Shown: positions 1 to 8,954, numbered from the stretch's first letter. The stretch: DNA of 64,000 nt from Roseiarcus sp963775575 (GCA_963775575.1 CAVZJG010000002.1:434001-498000); one strand, 5' to 3'. The notes: a model not told the origin generated them from the letters alone. Numbers and translations are program-made.

Positions 1-287
1 TCGACGCCAAGCCGCCGACGGGCGCGACGCGGCCGGGCGGCCACGGCGTTCCCTTCGATTGGCGCCTGGCGCGCGGCTTCGCGGCGAAGAGGCCCTGGCT
101 GCTGTCGGGCGGGCTGGAGCCGGGCAACGTCGGCGAGGCGATCGCGCTGTCGGGCGCGCGCGGCGTCGACGTCTCCTCCGGCGTCGAGAGCGCGCCCGGG
201 GTCAAGGACATCGTTAAGATCAACGCGTTCGTCGCCGCCGCGCGCGCCGCGTTCGCGCGCCGGGACGAGGCAAGGAGCATCGCGTGA
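1..287 (+). CDS. trpF: Phosphoribosylanthranilate isomerase, C-terminal part (cut by window edge)
   Basis: This is the last ~94 residues of TrpF, read in the frame beginning at base 3 and ending at TGA 285-287. TrpF isomerises N-(5'-phosphoribosyl)anthranilate in tryptophan synthesis. The visible part carries the family's closing motifs: a GGHG-PFDW segment, then LLSGGLEPGNV (phosphate-binding loop of the beta/alpha barrel) and GVDVSSGVE-APGVKD. Its stop overlaps the trpB start in a GTGA quartet, so the two are translationally coupled. The N-terminal part lies outside the window. Confidence 0.93.
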   Translation, partial: DAKPPTGATRPGGHGVPFDWRLARGFAAKRPWLLSGGLEPGNVGEAIALSGARGVDVSSGVESAPGVKDIVKINAFVAAARAAFARRDEARSIA

Positions 288-1504
288 CCAAATTCGACAA
301 GCGCAATTCGTTCCGCAACGGCCCCGACGAGCGCGGCCATTTCGGCATTTTCGGCGGGCGCTTCGTCGCCGAGACGCTGATGCCGCTGGTGCTGTCGCTG
401 GAGCAGGCCTACAAGGCGGCCAAGGCCGATCCGAGCTTCCAAGCGGAACTCGATTATCTCCTCGAGCACTACGTCGGACGGCCGAGCCCGCTCTATTTCG
501 CCGAGCGGCTGACCGAAAAGCTCGGCGGCGCCAAGGTCTTCTTCAAGCGCGAGGAGCTCAACCACACCGGCGCGCACAAGATCAACAACGTGCTCGGCCA
601 GATCCTGCTGGCGCGCCGCATGGGCAAGAAGCGCATCATCGCCGAGACGGGCGCCGGCCAACACGGCGTCGCGACCGCGACCGCCTGCGCGCGCTTCGGC
701 CTCCAATGCGTCGTCTACATGGGCGCCGTCGACATCGAGCGGCAGAAGCCGAACGTCTTCCGCATGAAGATCCTGGGCGCCGAGGTGCGCCCGGTTCAGT
801 CGGGCGCGCGCACGCTCAAGGACGCGATGAACGAAGCGTTGCGCGACTGGGTGACCAACGTCGCCGACACCTTCTATTGCATCGGCACCGTGGCGGGGCC
901 GCATCCCTATCCCGCCATGGTGCGCGATTTCCAGTGCGTGATCGGCAACGAGACGCGCGTGCAGATGCAGGAAATGGAAGGTCGCCTGCCCGACAGCCTG
1001 ATCGCCTGCATCGGCGGCGGCTCCAATGCGATGGGCCTCTTCCACCCCTTCCTCGACGAGCCGAGCGTCGAGATCTATGGCGTCGAGGCGGCCGGCCGCG
1101 GGCTCGACGTGCCCGACGGCCACGCCGCCTCGCTGGCGGGCGGCCGCCCCGGCGTGCTGCACGGCAACCGCACCTATCTCCTGATGAACGACGACGGCCA
1201 GATCAACGAAGGCCATTCGATCTCCGCCGGCCTCGATTACCCCGGCATCGGGCCGGAACACGCCTGGCTCAAGGAGACCGGCCGCGTCGCCTATCTCTCG
1301 GCGACCGACAAGGAGACGCTGGACGCGTTCCAGATTTGCGCGCGCCTCGAGGGCATCATTCCCGCGCTGGAGCCCGCCCACGCGCTCGCCAAGGTGATCG
1401 AGCTGGCGCCCAAGAAGCCGCCCGACCATTTGATGGTCATGTGCCTCTCGGGCCGCGGCGACAAGGACATCTTCGCCGTCGCGGACTATCTCGGCGGGAT
1501 GTGA
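284..1504 (+). CDS. trpB: Tryptophan synthase beta subunit
   Basis: TrpB condenses indole with L-serine using PLP and normally works as an alpha2beta2 complex with TrpA in the cytosol. The 406-residue product has the normal length. It shows the N-terminal GHFGIFGGRFVAETLM block, the PLP lysine in HTGAHKINN (Lys99), the glycine-rich CIGGGSNAMG phosphate loop and the C-terminal SGRGDKD. The GTG start overlaps the trpF stop. Downstream there is no trpA: the next gene is an MmcQ-family ORF and then cobT on the other strand. The usual trpFBA-accD order is therefore broken here. Confidence 0.98.
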   Translation: MTKFDKRNSFRNGPDERGHFGIFGGRFVAETLMPLVLSLEQAYKAAKADPSFQAELDYLLEHYVGRPSPLYFAERLTEKLGGAKVFFKREELNHTGAHKINNVLGQILLARRMGKKRIIAETGAGQHGVATATACARFGLQCVVYMGAVDIERQKPNVFRMKILGAEVRPVQSGARTLKDAMNEALRDWVTNVADTFYCIGTVAGPHPYPAMVRDFQCVIGNETRVQMQEMEGRLPDSLIACIGGGSNAMGLFHPFLDEPSVEIYGVEAAGRGLDVPDGHAASLAGGRPGVLHGNRTYLLMNDDGQINEGHSISAGLDYPGIGPEHAWLKETGRVAYLSATDKETLDAFQICARLEGIIPALEPAHALAKVIELAPKKPPDHLMVMCLSGRGDKDIFAVADYLGGM

Positions 1505-1527
1505 GAGCGAGACGGCCGCGCGCCCAT

Positions 1528-1884
1528 ATGGATGTCGACGACTTCAATCGCTATTGCGCCCGCCTTCCCGCGACGACCCATGTCGTGCAATGGGGCGGCT
1601 CGCAGGTTTGGAAGGTCGGCGGCAAGGTGTTCGCGATCGGCGGCTGGGATCAGGGCGGTCCGGCGATCACGTTCAAAGTCAGCGCCCTATCGTTTGAGAT
1701 TTTGCGGGCGCTTCCCGGCCTGCGTCCGGCGCCCTATCTGGCCTCGCGCGGCCTTAGCTGGATTCAGCACTACGCCGCGCCGGGTCTCAGCAATGACGAA
1801 TTGAAGGACTACCTGCGCCAGTCCCATCGCCTCGTCGCGCTCGGCCTCAGCCGGCGCAAACGGCGCGAACTGGGCCTGGACTGA
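1528..1884 (+). CDS. MmcQ/YjbR family DNA-binding-like protein
   Basis: This is a 118-residue single-domain protein beginning MDVDDFNRYCARLPATTH. The early cysteine-leucine-P-T segment, the W-KVGGKVFA-- strand pair and the SWIQHY--P-LSNDELKDYL---H-LV tail are typical of the MmcQ/YjbR fold, which resembles a CyaY-like double-wing domain. The family's biochemical role is not established; DNA binding has been proposed from structure. It follows trpB by 23 bp, so it may be co-transcribed. The ATG at 1528 gives the normal family length; upstream extension would run into trpB in another frame. Confidence 0.85.
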   Translation: MDVDDFNRYCARLPATTHVVQWGGSQVWKVGGKVFAIGGWDQGGPAITFKVSALSFEILRALPGLRPAPYLASRGLSWIQHYAAPGLSNDELKDYLRQSHRLVALGLSRRKRRELGLD

Positions 1885-1902
1885 CGGGCGCGCGCCTCGG
1901 TT

Positions 1903-2922
1903 TCATTCTTTCCCCACGACGCCCGCCTCGGCGGAGGTCGCCATGCCGTCGTGGCAGGCGACGGCGCACTTGACGATTCCGACCGCGAGCGCCGCGCCCG
2001 AACCTTCGCCAAGCCGCATGCCGAGATCGACGAGCGGCGTCTTGCCCAAGCGCCTCAAGACCTCAGCGTGGGCGCTCTCGGCGGAGACGTGGGCGGCGAG
2101 GCAATGGTCGAGCGCGCGGCCATCGAGCGCTTGCAGCACGGCCGCCGCGGAGCAGACGACGAAACCGTCGAGCAGCACCGGCACGCGCTGAAGCCGCGCG
2201 GCCAGGATCGCGCCCGCCATCGCGGCGATCTCGCGCCCGCCCAGGCGGCGCAGGACCTCCAGTGGATCGCTCAAATGCTCGCGATGCCGCGCGACCGCCG
2301 CGCGCACGGCGTCCGCCTTGCGCCTCAGCCGCGCGTCGTCGACGCTCGCGCCGCGGCCGACCCAATCCTCGGCCTCGCCGCCGTAGAGCGCATGATCAAT
2401 CGCGGCGGCGACGGTCGTGGCGCCGACGCCCACTTCGCCCACGCACAGCAGATCGGGCTTCGAGGCGAGCGCCTCCATGCCGAACGCCATCGTCGCCGCG
2501 CAGGCCTTTTCGTCGAGCGCCGCTTCTCGCGTGATGTCGCCGGTCGGCCGCTCCAGCGCGAGTTCGAAGACTTTCAGCGAAATGTCGAAGGTCTTGCAGA
2601 TCTGGTTGATCGCCGCGCCGCCGCTGGAGACATTGGCGACCATCGCCTGCGTCGCCGATGGCGGAAACCGCGAAACGTCGTGAGCGGCGATGCCGTGGGC
2701 GCCGGCGAAAATCGCGACCAGCGGCGCTTCGACGCGCGGCCGCGCGGCGCCCCGCCAGGCCGCCAGCCATTCGACGATTTCTTCGAGGCGCCCGAGCGAG
2801 CCCGCCGGCTTGGCGAGTTGCGCCTCGCGCGCTCGAACGGCGGCGAGCGCCGCCGCGTCGGCCCCGGGCATCGCGCCGACGAGGGCGCGAATATCGTCGA
2901 AAGGACGCGTTGGAACATTCAT
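1903..2922 (-). CDS. cobT: Nicotinate-nucleotide--dimethylbenzimidazole phosphoribosyltransferase
   Basis: CobT makes alpha-ribazole phosphate from nicotinate mononucleotide and 5,6-dimethylbenzimidazole, a step in assembling the lower loop of cobalamin. The 339-residue product carries AKPAGSLGRLEEI near the N-terminus, FAGAHGIAAHDVS, the GEVGVGATT loop, DGFVVCSAAA and, near the C-terminus, GMRLGEGSGAALA with the catalytic glutamate. I chose ATG 2922 (MNVPTRPFDD). The frame stays open upstream, but that extension is translated from the terminal repeat of the neighbouring insertion sequence. The IS end lies only about 50 bp upstream, so it probably replaced or separated the native promoter. 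No cobalamin riboswitch is visible on either side of the IS. Confidence 0.95.
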   Translation of the reverse strand: MNVPTRPFDDIRALVGAMPGADAAALAAVRAREAQLAKPAGSLGRLEEIVEWLAAWRGAARPRVEAPLVAIFAGAHGIAAHDVSRFPPSATQAMVANVSSGGAAINQICKTFDISLKVFELALERPTGDITREAALDEKACAATMAFGMEALASKPDLLCVGEVGVGATTVAAAIDHALYGGEAEDWVGRGASVDDARLRRKADAVRAAVARHREHLSDPLEVLRRLGGREIAAMAGAILAARLQRVPVLLDGFVVCSAAAVLQALDGRALDHCLAAHVSAESAHAEVLRRLGKTPLVDLGMRLGEGSGAALAVGIVKCAVACHDGMATSAEAGVVGKE

Positions 2923-2970
2923 GGCGGGGCGACTCTCTATTGCGATGCGCGAGGGCGCGTGTCCAGCGGG

Positions 2971-4272
2971 ATGATGGGTGACGATTTGGACCGGGATGAT
3001 GGGTGACACATTTTCAGGTTTCTAAGGGTTGTTGCGCCGCCGGCCCGTCCTCAAGGACGGGCCGGCGGCGCAGGCGTTTTGTTTTGGCGTCGATGACGCC
3101 GAGCGGCAGCGCGTAGAAGCGCACTTGCCATTCGCCCTGTTCGGTTTCTTCGACGCAGACCGTCTCGCCGGCGAGCGCGGTGGAGACGCCCACCAGCTTG
3201 CCGCCCCATTTGATCTCGCCGTTTTGCCGCACTTGGCGCGTCGCGGCGTCGTTGGGATAATCGGGCTCGGGAATCTTGTCCGGCATGGCGCGCGGCGAGG
3301 GCGCGTAGAAGCGCGCCGGCGGCTTCTGGCCGAGCGCCTCGTGCGGGCGTTCTTGGTTATATTCGCGCAGGAAGACTTCGAAGCGTCGCTGCTGGGCCTG
3401 GCGGTCGGCGCAAGGCGGCCGCATCGCCTCGAGCAAGGTCAGATGAAAACGCTCGTGCCGTCCGTTTTGCTGCGGATGGCCTGGATCGATGCGCTCGTGC
3501 GCGACGCCCAATTTGGCCCACCACGCCGACAGCGCGGTCAGCCCCGTCACGCCGGTCGAGGCGAACGGCGCTCCGTTGTCGGAGCGGATCGCGTCGGGCA
3601 GCCCATGTTCATGGAAAGCCCGCTCGAACAAAGGCCTGGCTTGCTCTTCACGCGTGCTCGACGTGGCGCCGACGCTGATCAGATAGCGGCTGAAACTGTC
3701 GGTGATCGTCAGCGGCTCGCAGCGCGTTCCGTCGCCGAGCTTGACCCACCCCTTGTGATCGACCGCCCATAGATGATGGGGCCGCTCGGCCCGCGTCAGT
3801 TCGCCGAGCCGCGGCGGCGCTCGCCGATGCAGCCGGCGCGCTCCCACAAGCCCCGCCCGCTTCAAAATCTCGCCCGCCGTCGAGGGGGCGGGCCAGACGA
3901 CGTCGGGGCGAACGTCGACGAGCTTGCCGATGATCTTGCGCGGCCCCCAACTCGGCCGCAGCCGCCGCCGCGCGATGATTTCCTCAACCACAGCCGGCGC
4001 CGTCGCATGAGCCGGCCAATGGGGAGCGTGCGAACGCTCGACAAGCCCTTCGGCCCCCAACGCCGCATAGCGCTCGCGCCACTTGTAGCCCGTCTTCCGG
4101 CTGATCGAGAACGCCTCGCAAAGCTCCGTCATCGAAAAATCGCCAGCCAAATCCATCCCGACAAATCGCATCCGCTGGTCCATCGCGCAGTTTTCTTTCC
4201 AAGGCATCGGCCGGTCCTCCCAGCCGACAGAAAACTGTCACCCATCATCCCAGTCCAATGTGTCACCCATCT
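2971..4272. mobile_element. IS481-family insertion sequence, complete
   Basis: The element is about 1.3 kb, with one transposase ORF flanked by inverted ends. Each end contains two copies of ATGGGTGAC spaced 25 bp apart: at 2974-2982 and 2999-3007 on the left, and as GTCACCCAT at 4237-4245 and 4262-4270 on the right. The sequences between copies (GATTTGGACCGGG on the left, ACATTGGACTGGG on the right when inverted) also match, giving imperfect ends of about 35-40 bp. I could not settle a target duplication; AGCGGGAT (2965-2972) and AGCCGGAT (4273-4280) are one mismatch apart but do not align cleanly with the ends. The element looks intact and recent. Confidence 0.9.
3014..4207 (-). CDS. IS481-family transposase (DDE integrase core)
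   Basis: This 397-residue transposase has an N-terminal helix-turn-helix region (EAFSISRKTGYKWRERY, about 31-47) and a second HTH-like segment around SWGPRKI. An rve/DDE integrase core follows. The acidic triad is visible as Asp150 (WAVDHKGW), Asp210 (IRSDNGAPF) and Glu252 (QQNGRHERFH), with the family's NQERPHEAL motif after it. The C-terminal part (RFYALPLGVID) is also typical. The ORF fills the space between the two inverted ends and shows no frameshift or stop, so it may be active. It is read in the same direction as cobT and could drive read-through into it. Confidence 0.95.
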   Translation of the reverse strand: MPWKENCAMDQRMRFVGMDLAGDFSMTELCEAFSISRKTGYKWRERYAALGAEGLVERSHAPHWPAHATAPAVVEEIIARRRLRPSWGPRKIIGKLVDVRPDVVWPAPSTAGEILKRAGLVGARRLHRRAPPRLGELTRAERPHHLWAVDHKGWVKLGDGTRCEPLTITDSFSRYLISVGATSSTREEQARPLFERAFHEHGLPDAIRSDNGAPFASTGVTGLTALSAWWAKLGVAHERIDPGHPQQNGRHERFHLTLLEAMRPPCADRQAQQRRFEVFLREYNQERPHEALGQKPPARFYAPSPRAMPDKIPEPDYPNDAATRQVRQNGEIKWGGKLVGVSTALAGETVCVEETEQGEWQVRFYALPLGVIDAKTKRLRRRPVLEDGPAAQQPLET

Positions 4273-4294
4273 AGCCGGATTGGACACCCCCGCC

Positions 4295-4320
4295 CCTTCC
4301 CCCCTTGTGGGGGAAAAGGC
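4295..4320 (-). terminator. GC-rich hairpin downstream of the hybrid histidine kinase
   Basis: A C-run, the four-base loop TTGT and a matching G-run followed by A residues form a short strong hairpin (CCCCC/GGGGG flanked by TT and AA). It lies 70-95 bp past the end of the minus-strand kinase gene, just outside the IS481 element. It resembles the short C-run/G-run palindromes scattered through many Rhizobiales genomes, so it could be a dispersed repeat serving as terminator. Termination itself is inferred. Confidence 0.4.
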
Positions 4321-4389
4321 TGCCTTTCAAATTTATTGACGCGAACCCGTAGAGGAATTTCGCCGCGAAGCAAATGGCGGTCGGCGCCG

Positions 4390-7300
4390 CTATTCAGCCG
4401 CCGGGCGTAGCGCCAGGCAGCGCCTCAACTGGGCGCGCAAAGGAGCCGGCTTCAGCGGCTTGTTGAGCAGCGCGACATCGGCGCGCGCGGCCGCTTCGCG
4501 CACCTCCTGGCTGCGGTCGGCGGTGGCCAGAATCGCCGCGACGGGAAAGCCGACGCGCTCGCGCAGCGCCGCGATCGCGGCCAGCCCATCGCCTTCGTCC
4601 AAATGATAATCGGCGACGATCGCGTCCGGCGCGCCGTCGAGATCGCCGAGCGCTGCGAGCGCCTCATCGAGCGAGCGCGCGACGGCGATGCGGCATCCCC
4701 ATTTGCCGAGCAGCACGCGCATGCCGTCGAGCACGCGCGGCTCGTTGTCGATCGCCAGCACCTTGAGGCCGCTCAACGCCTCGCCCGCCAGCGTCGGCGC
4801 CGGCGGGGAAGGCTCGGCGGCAAGGGCCGGGCTTGCCGCGCCGCGCGGCGCCAGGACCGCGAACACCGAGCCGACGCCGGGCTCCGAGCGCAACGTCACG
4901 GCGTGGCCGAGAACCCGCCCCAACCGCTCGACGATGGAAAGGCCGAGCCCGAGGCCGCGCGCCGCCCGCGCGCCCTGTTCGAGGCGCTCGAACTCCTCGA
5001 ACACCTGCCGATGCTTGTCGGCGGGAATGCCGAGCCCGGTGTCCCACACCTCGATCCTGACCGCGCCCCCGACGCGGCGGCAGCCGACCAGCACGCGCCC
5101 TTTGAGCGAATACTTGAGCGCGTTGGAGACGAGATTTTGCAACAGCCGCCGCATCAGCCGGCGATCGGAGCGCACGCTGAGCGAGGAAGCGACGAAGCGA
5201 AGCCCGAGCCCTTTCGCGCGCGCGGTCGGCGCAAATTCGATTTCCAGCTGACGGAAGATGTCGTTGACGCGGAAGTCGACGATTTCGGGCCGCGTCGCGC
5301 CGGCGTCGAGCCGAGAAATGTCGAGCAGCGCGCCCAGGATTTCCTCGACCGCCTCGAGCGAGGCGTTGACGTTGCGCGCCAGCGCGACGCGTTCCTCCGC
5401 GTCGGCCTCGGCCGCGCTTTCGCTCAGCGTGCTCGCATAGAGCCGCGCCGCGTTTAGCGGCTGGAGAATGTCGTGGCCCGCCGCGGCGAGGAAGCGCGTC
5501 TTGGACAGATTCGCCTCTTCCGCCTCGGTCTTGGCGCGCGCCAGCTCCTGATTGAGGCGCTCGAGTTCGGCGGTGCGCGCCTGCACGCGCCGCTCCAGCC
5601 GCTCGTTGGCCGCGGCGAGCTCCTCCTGGGCGAGCACGCTCTGAGTCACGTCGGTATAGGTGGTGACGATGCCGCCGTCGGGCAGCCGCGCCGAGCGGAC
5701 TTCGATCACGCGCTGGGAAGGGTAGAGGCGCAGGCGCAACGGCTCGTCGTCGTTGAGCAGGCTCTCGATGCGCTCGGCGACGAAGTCGTCGGACGAGCCC
5801 GGCCCATAGGCGCCGCGCGAGGCGTTGAAGCGCACGATCTCGTCGAGGCCGACGCCGAGCCTGAGCATCGTGGGAGGCAGGTCGAACAGGTCGGCGAATT
5901 CGCGGTTCCAGGCGGTCAAGGCGAGATTGCTGTCGAACACCGTGATGCCCTGGCGCGCGTGATCGAGCGCGTGTTGCAGTTGATCGCGGCTCGATTGGAT
6001 CGCCGCCGCGGCGTCGTCGATCAATTTCAGCGCCGACTTGCCCGACATCGCGCGCCGACCCAGCAGCAGCGACAGCACCATCCGCGAGGTTGAAGCGCCG
6101 ATCGCCGGCGAGAGCAGATGCTCGGCGTGGCGGATGAGATGGGCGTCCGCTTCGTCGCCGGCCGAGAGACGAAGCCCGCGCTCGCCCATGAACGCCTCGA
6201 ACGCGCGCCGCGCGCGCGCCGCGCCGAGATAGCGCGCGACGGTTGTCTCCACTTCGCCCATCGTCGCCGACGCGCGCCACAGGCGGAAGGCCTGCGGCTT
6301 GCCGCCCGGCGCGGCGCCGACGAAGGCCATCGCCTGCATGCGCTCGAGCGGCGTCGGCTTGCGCATCAGCGACACGAGAACGAACGCCGCGACATTGGCC
6401 CCGAGCGACAGCGCAACGCCGCCGACCAGCGGAAAGGGCGAAAACGCGATCAGCGAAGCCGGCCGAAGCCAGCCAATTCCGAGCGGCCCGCCGGAAAGAA
6501 GACCGGCGAACGCGCCGGCGGCGTCGAGGGAAGGCAGAAACAGCACGTAGAGCCACACCAGCGAACCGAGGATCATCCCGGCGTTCGCGCCGCGCGCGGT
6601 GCCGCGCCGCCATATCAGCCCGCCCAGGAACGCCGGCGCGATCTGCGCAATCGCCGAAAAGGAGAGAAGCCCGATCGAGGCGAGCGCCGCGCCGTTGGCC
6701 AGCCGCGCGTAGAGAAAGCCGAAGAACAGAACGGCGAGGATCGCCGCACGACGCGCCAGCAGCACATGCGCGCCGATTTCGCCCGCGGCCGCCGCGTCGG
6801 CCTGCCCCGCGCGACGGCGCAACAGGATCGGCATCACCAGATCGTTGGAGGCGGTGATCGCCAGCGCGACGCTGTCGACCACCACCATGCCGGTCGCCGC
6901 CGAGAGCCCGCCGAGCATCGTTGTCAGCGCCAGAAGGCGCGCGCCGGCGTTGAGCGGCAGGGCGAGAACCGTCAGATCGCGATCGATCGCCCCGTCGGCG
7001 AAAGTCGCCAGCCCGGCGATCGCCAGCGGCGCGACGAACAGATTGATCAATATGAGATAGGCGGGGAACAGCCACGACGCGGCGACGATGTCGCGCGCAT
7101 CGCGGTTCTCGACGACGCTGACGTGGAACTGGCGCGGCAGCAGCAGGATCGCCGAAGCCGAGAGCAGCGTCGTGGTCAGCCAATTGGCGGGATCGGGGGC
7201 CGATTGGATGGCGTCGCCGATGCGCGCGTCGGTTTCGGCGACGCGCGCCAAATCGCCTAAGCCGCCGAAGAGCCCCCAGACGACGAAGGCGCCGACGGCG

Positions 7301-7926
7301 AGAAAAGCCGCCAGTTTGACGATCAACTCGACCGCAATGGCCAGGATCAGCCCGCTTTGATGCTCAGTCGGGTCGATGCGCCGCGTGCCGAAGGCCATGG
7401 CGAACGCCGCCAGCGCCAAGGTCACCGCGAGATAGAAGGCCGACGAAGGCGCGCCCGGCGTCAATCGACCGTGCTCGAACGAGTCGACGACCATCAATAT
7501 GGTCTGGGCGATCGCCTTGAGCTGCAGCGCGATATAGGGAGCGGAGGCCATCAGCGCGATCAGCGCGGCGAGCGCCGCCACGCCTTGCGACTTGCCGTAG
7601 CGCGCGGAGACGAAATCGGCGACCGTGGTCAGGTTCTGCGCCCGCGCGAGGCCGGCGATACGCGCGATCAGCCGATGGCCGAAACCGACGACCAGGATCG
7701 GCCCGATATAGATCGGCAGGAAGTCGAGGCCGTGCGTAGAGGCGACGCCGACCGAACCGTAATAGGTCCACGAGGTGCAGTAGACAGCCAGACTGAGCGC
7801 GTAGACGAGCGCGCGCCGTCTGCCGACGACGAACCGCCGCCCCGCGTGATCGCCCCACCACGCCACCGCGAACAGGAAGCAGACATAGCCGATCGAAGCG
7901 ACGAAGACAGTCGTACCGTTCAACAT
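4390..7926 (-). CDS. Hybrid sensor histidine kinase with N-terminal sodium:solute-symporter domain (NahK/ErcS'-type)
   Basis: This is a very large membrane protein (1178 aa from ATG 7926). Residues ~1-530 are hydrophobic with many membrane spans and resemble the sodium:solute symporter (PutP-like) fold. A PAS region around 650-760 (LFDLPPTMLRLGVGLDEIVRFN) and a coiled coil (EELAAANERLERRVQ) follow. Next come a HisKA domain with phospho-accepting His818 (AAGHDILQPLNA), an ATP-binding domain with NLVSNALKYS, DTGLGIP and GLGLGLSIV, and a C-terminal receiver with Asp1106 (ADYHLDEGDG). The layout matches kinases annotated NahK or ErcS'. No response regulator sits next to it, so signalling probably goes through a remote phosphotransfer partner. 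The in-frame extension upstream of MLNGTTVF lacks family features. Confidence 0.93.
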   Translation of the reverse strand: MLNGTTVFVASIGYVCFLFAVAWWGDHAGRRFVVGRRRALVYALSLAVYCTSWTYYGSVGVASTHGLDFLPIYIGPILVVGFGHRLIARIAGLARAQNLTTVADFVSARYGKSQGVAALAALIALMASAPYIALQLKAIAQTILMVVDSFEHGRLTPGAPSSAFYLAVTLALAAFAMAFGTRRIDPTEHQSGLILAIAVELIVKLAAFLAVGAFVVWGLFGGLGDLARVAETDARIGDAIQSAPDPANWLTTTLLSASAILLLPRQFHVSVVENRDARDIVAASWLFPAYLILINLFVAPLAIAGLATFADGAIDRDLTVLALPLNAGARLLALTTMLGGLSAATGMVVVDSVALAITASNDLVMPILLRRRAGQADAAAAGEIGAHVLLARRAAILAVLFFGFLYARLANGAALASIGLLSFSAIAQIAPAFLGGLIWRRGTARGANAGMILGSLVWLYVLFLPSLDAAGAFAGLLSGGPLGIGWLRPASLIAFSPFPLVGGVALSLGANVAAFVLVSLMRKPTPLERMQAMAFVGAAPGGKPQAFRLWRASATMGEVETTVARYLGAARARRAFEAFMGERGLRLSAGDEADAHLIRHAEHLLSPAIGASTSRMVLSLLLGRRAMSGKSALKLIDDAAAAIQSSRDQLQHALDHARQGITVFDSNLALTAWNREFADLFDLPPTMLRLGVGLDEIVRFNASRGAYGPGSSDDFVAERIESLLNDDEPLRLRLYPSQRVIEVRSARLPDGGIVTTYTDVTQSVLAQEELAAANERLERRVQARTAELERLNQELARAKTEAEEANLSKTRFLAAAGHDILQPLNAARLYASTLSESAAEADAEERVALARNVNASLEAVEEILGALLDISRLDAGATRPEIVDFRVNDIFRQLEIEFAPTARAKGLGLRFVASSLSVRSDRRLMRRLLQNLVSNALKYSLKGRVLVGCRRVGGAVRIEVWDTGLGIPADKHRQVFEEFERLEQGARAARGLGLGLSIVERLGRVLGHAVTLRSEPGVGSVFAVLAPRGAASPALAAEPSPPAPTLAGEALSGLKVLAIDNEPRVLDGMRVLLGKWGCRIAVARSLDEALAALGDLDGAPDAIVADYHLDEGDGLAAIAALRERVGFPVAAILATADRSQEVREAAARADVALLNKPLKPAPLRAQLRRCLALRPAAE

Positions 7927-8030
7927 GGCCGGGCGTCGCGGGGCGGAGTGGCGGGCGGCATTTATGCAGTCTATCGCCAAGCCCGGCTTGCGTCATCCGG
8001 GGCCCGATACCGCCCCGATCTGACGCGGCT

Positions 8031-8954
8031 TCACCGCCAGCGGCGATGCACCCAAAGCCACTGGCCGGGATGCTCGCGGACCCAGCCCTCGATTATGACG
8101 GCGACCGTCTGCGTGGCGGCGGCGACGTCGATCCGGCCGCTCGCGTCTCGCGGCAGGTCAAGTTCCTCGCTCAGTTCGATGCGAAAACGGTCGCCCGGCA
8201 GCCGCACCACGCGCACCATATGAACCGGGCACTCGAACTGCCGGGCGAGGCGCGCAAAAATCGGGTTGGCCGCGGTCGGATGACCGAACATCGTGATCTT
8301 CGGACCCTTACGGTGATATTGATCGACGAGCAGGCCGAGGTGCCGCCCCGCCTCGAGGACGCCTGCGAGCCGGTGCAGCGCGCCCGGCCCGGACGCGATG
8401 AGTTCGCCCATGACGGGCCGGCGGCGGGCCGCCACCAAACGCCCGATCCAGCGATTCCGGGGACTGACGAACAGCGCGGCGGCGTCGAGGCCGTGCCGCG
8501 ACGCCGCCACCATCGGCAGCTCCCAGTTCGCCAGATGCGCCGACAAGACGATCGCCGGCTTGTCGTCCGTCGCCAGCCGGACGAACCGTTCAAGGCCCTC
8601 GATCTCGATCCGGCCCGGCTTGGCGGCCGCGGAGTCAAAGTCCCAGATCCGGTCGATGAACAGGTACTCGACGGCGGCCCGGCCCATGTTGTCCCAGGAC
8701 TGCGCCAAGATTTTGCGTCTCTCCTCTTCCGTCTTTTCCGGGAAGGCGAGCGCGAGATTGCGCAGGCCGATCTGGCGTCGCCGCGGAATCCACATCCCGA
8801 CATGGCGGGCGAGAAAACCGCCGGCTCGAACCATCGCACGCTCCGGGACCAAGCGGGCGACGACGACGAAGACGAAAGCGAGCGCCGCCAGAAACAGCTC
8901 TTGCGCTTCCCGCGCCGCCCTTTGCGCCAGGGCGAGAATTCGCTGTCGGTTCAT
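8031..8954 (-). CDS. lpxXL: Lipid A very-long-chain acyltransferase (LpxXL-like, LpxL/HtrB family)
   Basis: This 307-residue member of the LpxL/LpxM late acyltransferase family has an N-terminal membrane anchor (LFLAALAFVFVVVARLV, ~18-34) and the catalytic HX4E motif in SAHLANWELP. The segment LVDQYHRKGPKITMFGHPTAANP is the family's second block. In rhizobia the homologue closing this gene cluster transfers the 27-hydroxyoctacosanoyl (or similar) chain from AcpXL onto lipid A at the inner membrane. The ATG at 8954 overlaps the adh stop in an ATGA quartet. Position as last gene of the acpXL cluster is the main reason for the LpxXL assignment. Confidence 0.93.
   Translation of the reverse strand: MNRQRILALAQRAAREAQELFLAALAFVFVVVARLVPERAMVRAGGFLARHVGMWIPRRRQIGLRNLALAFPEKTEEERRKILAQSWDNMGRAAVEYLFIDRIWDFDSAAAKPGRIEIEGLERFVRLATDDKPAIVLSAHLANWELPMVAASRHGLDAAALFVSPRNRWIGRLVAARRRPVMGELIASGPGALHRLAGVLEAGRHLGLLVDQYHRKGPKITMFGHPTAANPIFARLARQFECPVHMVRVVRLPGDRFRIELSEELDLPRDASGRIDVAAATQTVAVIIEGWVREHPGQWLWVHRRWR

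Noticed and set aside
2923..3009. N-terminal extension of cobT to 3009
   Set aside because: The extra residues are translated from the IS481 terminal repeat; CobT similarity begins near MNVPTRPFDD.
2965..4280. Eight-base target duplication for the IS481 element
   Set aside because: AGCGGGAT and AGCCGGAT differ at one base and do not abut equivalent positions of the two ends, so the duplication is unproved.
2923..4389. Cobalamin riboswitch upstream of cobT
   Set aside because: I looked for the conserved B12-box-like sequence on both sides of the IS and saw none.
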